From Kordia algicida (GTDB taxonomy: Bacteria > Bacteroidota > Bacteroidia > Flavobacteriales > Flavobacteriaceae): a stretch of DNA of 64,000 nt. The translations under genes and the position numbers were made by a program. Under the pieces are notes generated by a model. It had not been told where the DNA came from. It worked only from the letters and a program-made list of their open reading frames with translations, and did no database searches. Location of the stretch: NCBI RefSeq assembly GCF_051013375.1, contig NZ_CP142125.1. One strand, 5' to 3'. Of the stretch, positions 62,060 to 64,000 are shown piece after piece. The first letter of the stretch is position 1; the number at the start of each line of letters is the position of its first letter.

Positions 62060-63453
62060 TAGTTTATTGGTATTGTGATGATAAACGTGGTTCCTTTTTC
62101 TAATTCGCTTTGCACGGTAATTTCTCCTTGATGTGCATTTACAATTTGGCTTGTATAATACAATCCGAGTCCGAGTCCTTTTACATTGTGAACATTTCCG
62201 TGACTGACTCTGTAAAATTTTTCAAAAATTTGTGACTGATCTTCTGCTGCAATTCCTTGTCCGTTGTCACTAATGTTGATGATATATTCGTTGCCTTTTA
62301 GCGATGTTTCTATGATAATTTCTGTTTGATCGTTTCCGTATTTCACCGCATTTTCCAAAATATTGAAAACTGCTGTTGTAAAGTGAAAGGTGTCAATACG
62401 CAATAATACTTCTTGCGAACACACATTGTTTATAATGCTCAATTCGCGTTGTTGTGTTGATAGTTTAAAATCGGCAATCAAATCATTAAAAAATTCATTG
62501 TCAACTACGGCGTCTTTCGACAATACAATGTCGTTGGCGCTTAAACTATTGGTCAATACTTGATCGATGAGTTTTTGCAAACGAGTATTCTGTCGGTCTA
62601 CAATATTTAACGTATGATCGAACGCTTCCGCAGAATTACGAATTTCCTTGTTTTTCAAGCTTTTTGAAGCGACACTCAAAGTTGCCAATGGTGTTTTTAA
62701 TTCGTGTGTAATATTGTTGATGAAATCTGTTTTGATCTCTGTTATTTTCTTCTGATTGATTAAAGTTTTAATAGAATAATAGAGCAATCCAACTACAAAT
62801 AAAAATAACAATACTGAGAAAATAAGTAGTGTTGCCATACGACGAAATACAATACTTTTCCAATCGGTAATTAAGATAACATCGCGTGTTTTTAGTTCAA
62901 CATCAACGGTTTTGGTAAACACACTGTCGTTTTCTTGTGCTACAAAATCAAACTCCGTAAACGTACGTGAACTTTTGACTACGTGCGAATTTTTGTCTTG
63001 AAAATCTTCTCCTAAAATAATTCCGTTTTGCTGTGATGGTAATGGGAAAATTGTATCATTTTCTTGTCCGTCATACACCACAATGCTTGTTACTTCTCGC
63101 TTGTAGCGAATTTTATATCCTAAGTTAATCGCTTTGAGTTCTTTATTGTAACGCTTCATGTAAGCAGGATTGACACTGTCGCCTTTTATGCGTAAGTTTC
63201 TAATTACCTCAGCTTTTGTAATGCGTTTATTTTGATAATCGCCCAAATTGATACGCAAATCTTCGCCAAGAACATCTACCAACGAATCTAATTCTGGATG
63301 ATTGTCAATATCAGAAATCGCATCGTCTGTTTCTTGTATAAATGCGCGCTTCTTTAATTGATAAGCATTTTCTACTAAATATGCTTGAATCGCTGATAAG
63401 GCAATTAAGGTTGCAATAGAAGCAATAATTAGTATGGTGATTTTGTTTTTCAT
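62059..63453 (-). CDS. Two-component sensor histidine kinase
   Basis: The 464-residue protein has two membrane helices (about 7-27 and 207-227) around a periplasmic sensing region of about 180 residues, then HisKA with H250 in N-N-I-T-H-E-L-K-T-P, and HATPase_c (N-box N-I-L-E-N-A-V-K-Y-G, D-N-G-Q-G-I, G-L-G-L-G-L-Y). It phosphorylates the OmpR-type regulator translated right after it. The sensor region is not one I recognise. It is the first gene of a kinase, regulator and helical-protein operon. Confidence 0.95.
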   Translation of the reverse strand: MKNKITILIIASIATLIALSAIQAYLVENAYQLKKRAFIQETDDAISDIDNHPELDSLVDVLGEDLRINLGDYQNKRITKAEVIRNLRIKGDSVNPAYMKRYNKELKAINLGYKIRYKREVTSIVVYDGQENDTIFPLPSQQNGIILGEDFQDKNSHVVKSSRTFTEFDFVAQENDSVFTKTVDVELKTRDVILITDWKSIVFRRMATLLIFSVLLFLFVVGLLYYSIKTLINQKKITEIKTDFINNITHELKTPLATLSVASKSLKNKEIRNSAEAFDHTLNIVDRQNTRLQKLIDQVLTNSLSANDIVLSKDAVVDNEFFNDLIADFKLSTQQRELSIINNVCSQEVLLRIDTFHFTTAVFNILENAVKYGNDQTEIIIETSLKGNEYIINISDNGQGIAAEDQSQIFEKFYRVSHGNVHNVKGLGLGLYYTSQIVNAHQGEITVQSELEKGTTFIITIPIN

Positions 63454-63501
63454 TTGGTGATTGTTGGTTTGCGGTTGACTGTTTTTGCAGTTTCAACAAT
63501 T

Positions 63502-63509
63502 CAAAAGTA
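63502..63509 (-). promoter_or_regulatory. Candidate -7 box for the two-component operon
   Basis: TACTTTTG on the minus strand matches TAnnTTTG exactly, 49 bases upstream of the kinase ATG at 63453. The -33 region is poor, as expected for an activated promoter. Confidence 0.45.
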
Positions 63510-63546
63510 GGCAATCAGTCATTTGTAGCCATAAAAAACACCATCG

Positions 63547-63563
63547 TTAACCGATCATTAACC
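63547..63563. promoter_or_regulatory. Paired TTAACC direct repeats, possible response-regulator site
   Basis: TTAACC at 63547-63552 and again at 63558-63563, an 11-base period; on the minus strand this reads GGTTAA-N5-GGTTAA, the geometry used by OmpR-family regulators. It lies about 40-55 bases upstream of the -7 box of the kinase gene. Further TTAAC copies lie at 63632, 63645 and 63657 in the same intergenic region. Confidence 0.4.
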
Positions 63564-63695
63564 TAAAAAGCATTGGAAATGCCTATATTTGCTGAGGTTT
63601 TGATTTTACGTTAATGGAACGCTGTAGAAAGTTAACAAAGAGAATTAACGGAGTTATTAACTCAAATTTATATCTGTACAGAAAGATTTTTTTTG

Positions 63696-64000
63696 CTAGA
63701 ATCCATAATTGACGCCCAAACCAAGTACTTCACGAGTTTGAAATCCTTTAAAAGCATTATCATCATAAATCGTTTGAAAGTTGATGTTGGTAGAAAGGTA
63801 TTTATTAATCGTCATCACTAAGTTTATATTATAATCAACATCTATATTTTCTGGATTTTCTAAATAATTAGAATAAAGATTCAAAATGTTTTCCATCACA
63901 ATATTATCAAACAATGTAAATTTGTAATAGCCAGAAGCATACATGCCAATTTCGTAACGAATGCTTTCTCCTTCAGGAACACCAAAATATTCTTCATTTG
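63696..64000 (-). CDS. DUF3078-like outer-membrane protein (N-terminal part outside window)
   Basis: Only the last 100 or so residues are visible; the frame stays open to base 64000, so the Met at 63944 is internal. Alternating beta strands (Y-E-I-G-M-Y-A-S, V-D-Y-N-I-N-L-V-M-T-I-N-K-Y-L, F-Q-T-I-Y-D-D-N) and a terminal aromatic (N-Y-G-F) point to an outer-membrane barrel. N-K-Y-L-x-x-N-x-x-F-Q-x-I-Y-D-D is a motif I associate with DUF3078; DUF481 ends similarly. The function is unknown. Confidence 0.7.
   Translation of the reverse strand, partial: NEEYFGVPEGESIRYEIGMYASGYYKFTLFDNIVMENILNLYSNYLENPENIDVDYNINLVMTINKYLSTNINFQTIYDDNAFKGFQTREVLGLGVNYGF

Noticed and set aside
63584..63591. TATATTTG on the plus strand as a promoter
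   Set aside because: It matches the -7 consensus but no plus-strand gene follows; chance matches are expected in AT-rich DNA.
1..64000. tRNA, rRNA or CRISPR arrays
   Set aside because: I saw no cloverleaf-type sequences, rRNA segments or spaced direct repeats of CRISPR type.

Overview
The window looks like a chromosome segment of a marine Flavobacteriaceae bacterium (Bacteroidota); a Kordia-like genome is my guess, not a demonstrated assignment. The DNA is AT-rich. It carries lineage hallmarks: an ECF sigma/FecR/TonB-receptor unit, type IX secretion genes (PorP/SprF, a type B sorting domain, an OmpA/PD40 partner), DUF2911 and a DUF3078-like outer-membrane protein, and several TAnnTTTG -7 boxes typical of Bacteroidota promoters.

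Layout. 1-1.8 kb: two convergent family-2 glycosyltransferases. 1.9-6.8 kb: a TonB receptor, FecR anti-sigma and ECF sigma factor, with a divergent repeat lipoprotein. Two nearly identical promoter sequences tie the receptor/FecR unit and the lipoprotein into one sigma regulon. 6.9-15.7 kb: mostly single genes (methyltransferase, small lipoproteins, a secreted nuclease, a TPR sensor kinase with its NarL-type regulator, an EamA permease).

15.8-44.5 kb: a complete extracellular contractile injection system (eCIS), read on the minus strand. From promoter to end it encodes a LuxR-type regulator, a DUF4255 (Pvc16/Afp16-like) terminator, an unknown protein, one sheath, two tube proteins, DUF5908, a LysM hub protein, a VgrG-like spike, PAAR tip, gp25, two baseplate proteins, a tape measure protein, two coiled-coil proteins, a protein with gasdermin-like sequence features, an AAA+ ATPase, a degenerate REP-transposase-like protein, and two cargo-like proteins. 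The cargo proteins share an N-terminal LEDNR/QQQK tag; one has DUF4157 plus a DNA/RNA nuclease domain. There is no capsid, terminase, integrase or T6SS membrane complex, so this is neither a prophage nor a T6SS.

44.7-49.3 kb: a small operon of a ubiquitin/MoaD-like protein ending in Gly-Gly, a DUF4132 protein and a ThiF/E1-like adenylyltransferase, followed by a beta-propeller gene with its own candidate promoter. 49.4-56.6 kb: a type IX surface-protein triad (giant type B-sorted adhesin, PorP/SprF, OmpA). 56.6-58.9 kb: an EEP nuclease divergent from HflX. 59.1-59.8 kb: three lanthipeptide-like precursor peptides, one with a duplicated core, and no modification enzyme in view. 60.0-63.5 kb: an OmpR-type two-component system followed by a helical periplasmic protein that appears frameshifted. 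The window ends inside a DUF3078-like outer-membrane protein gene.

The most promising novelties are the Ubl/E1/DUF4132 operon, the gasdermin-like and transposase-derived proteins inside the eCIS, the shared cargo tag, and the twin ECF promoters. All functional statements rest on reading sequence and on remembered family features; no search was run.
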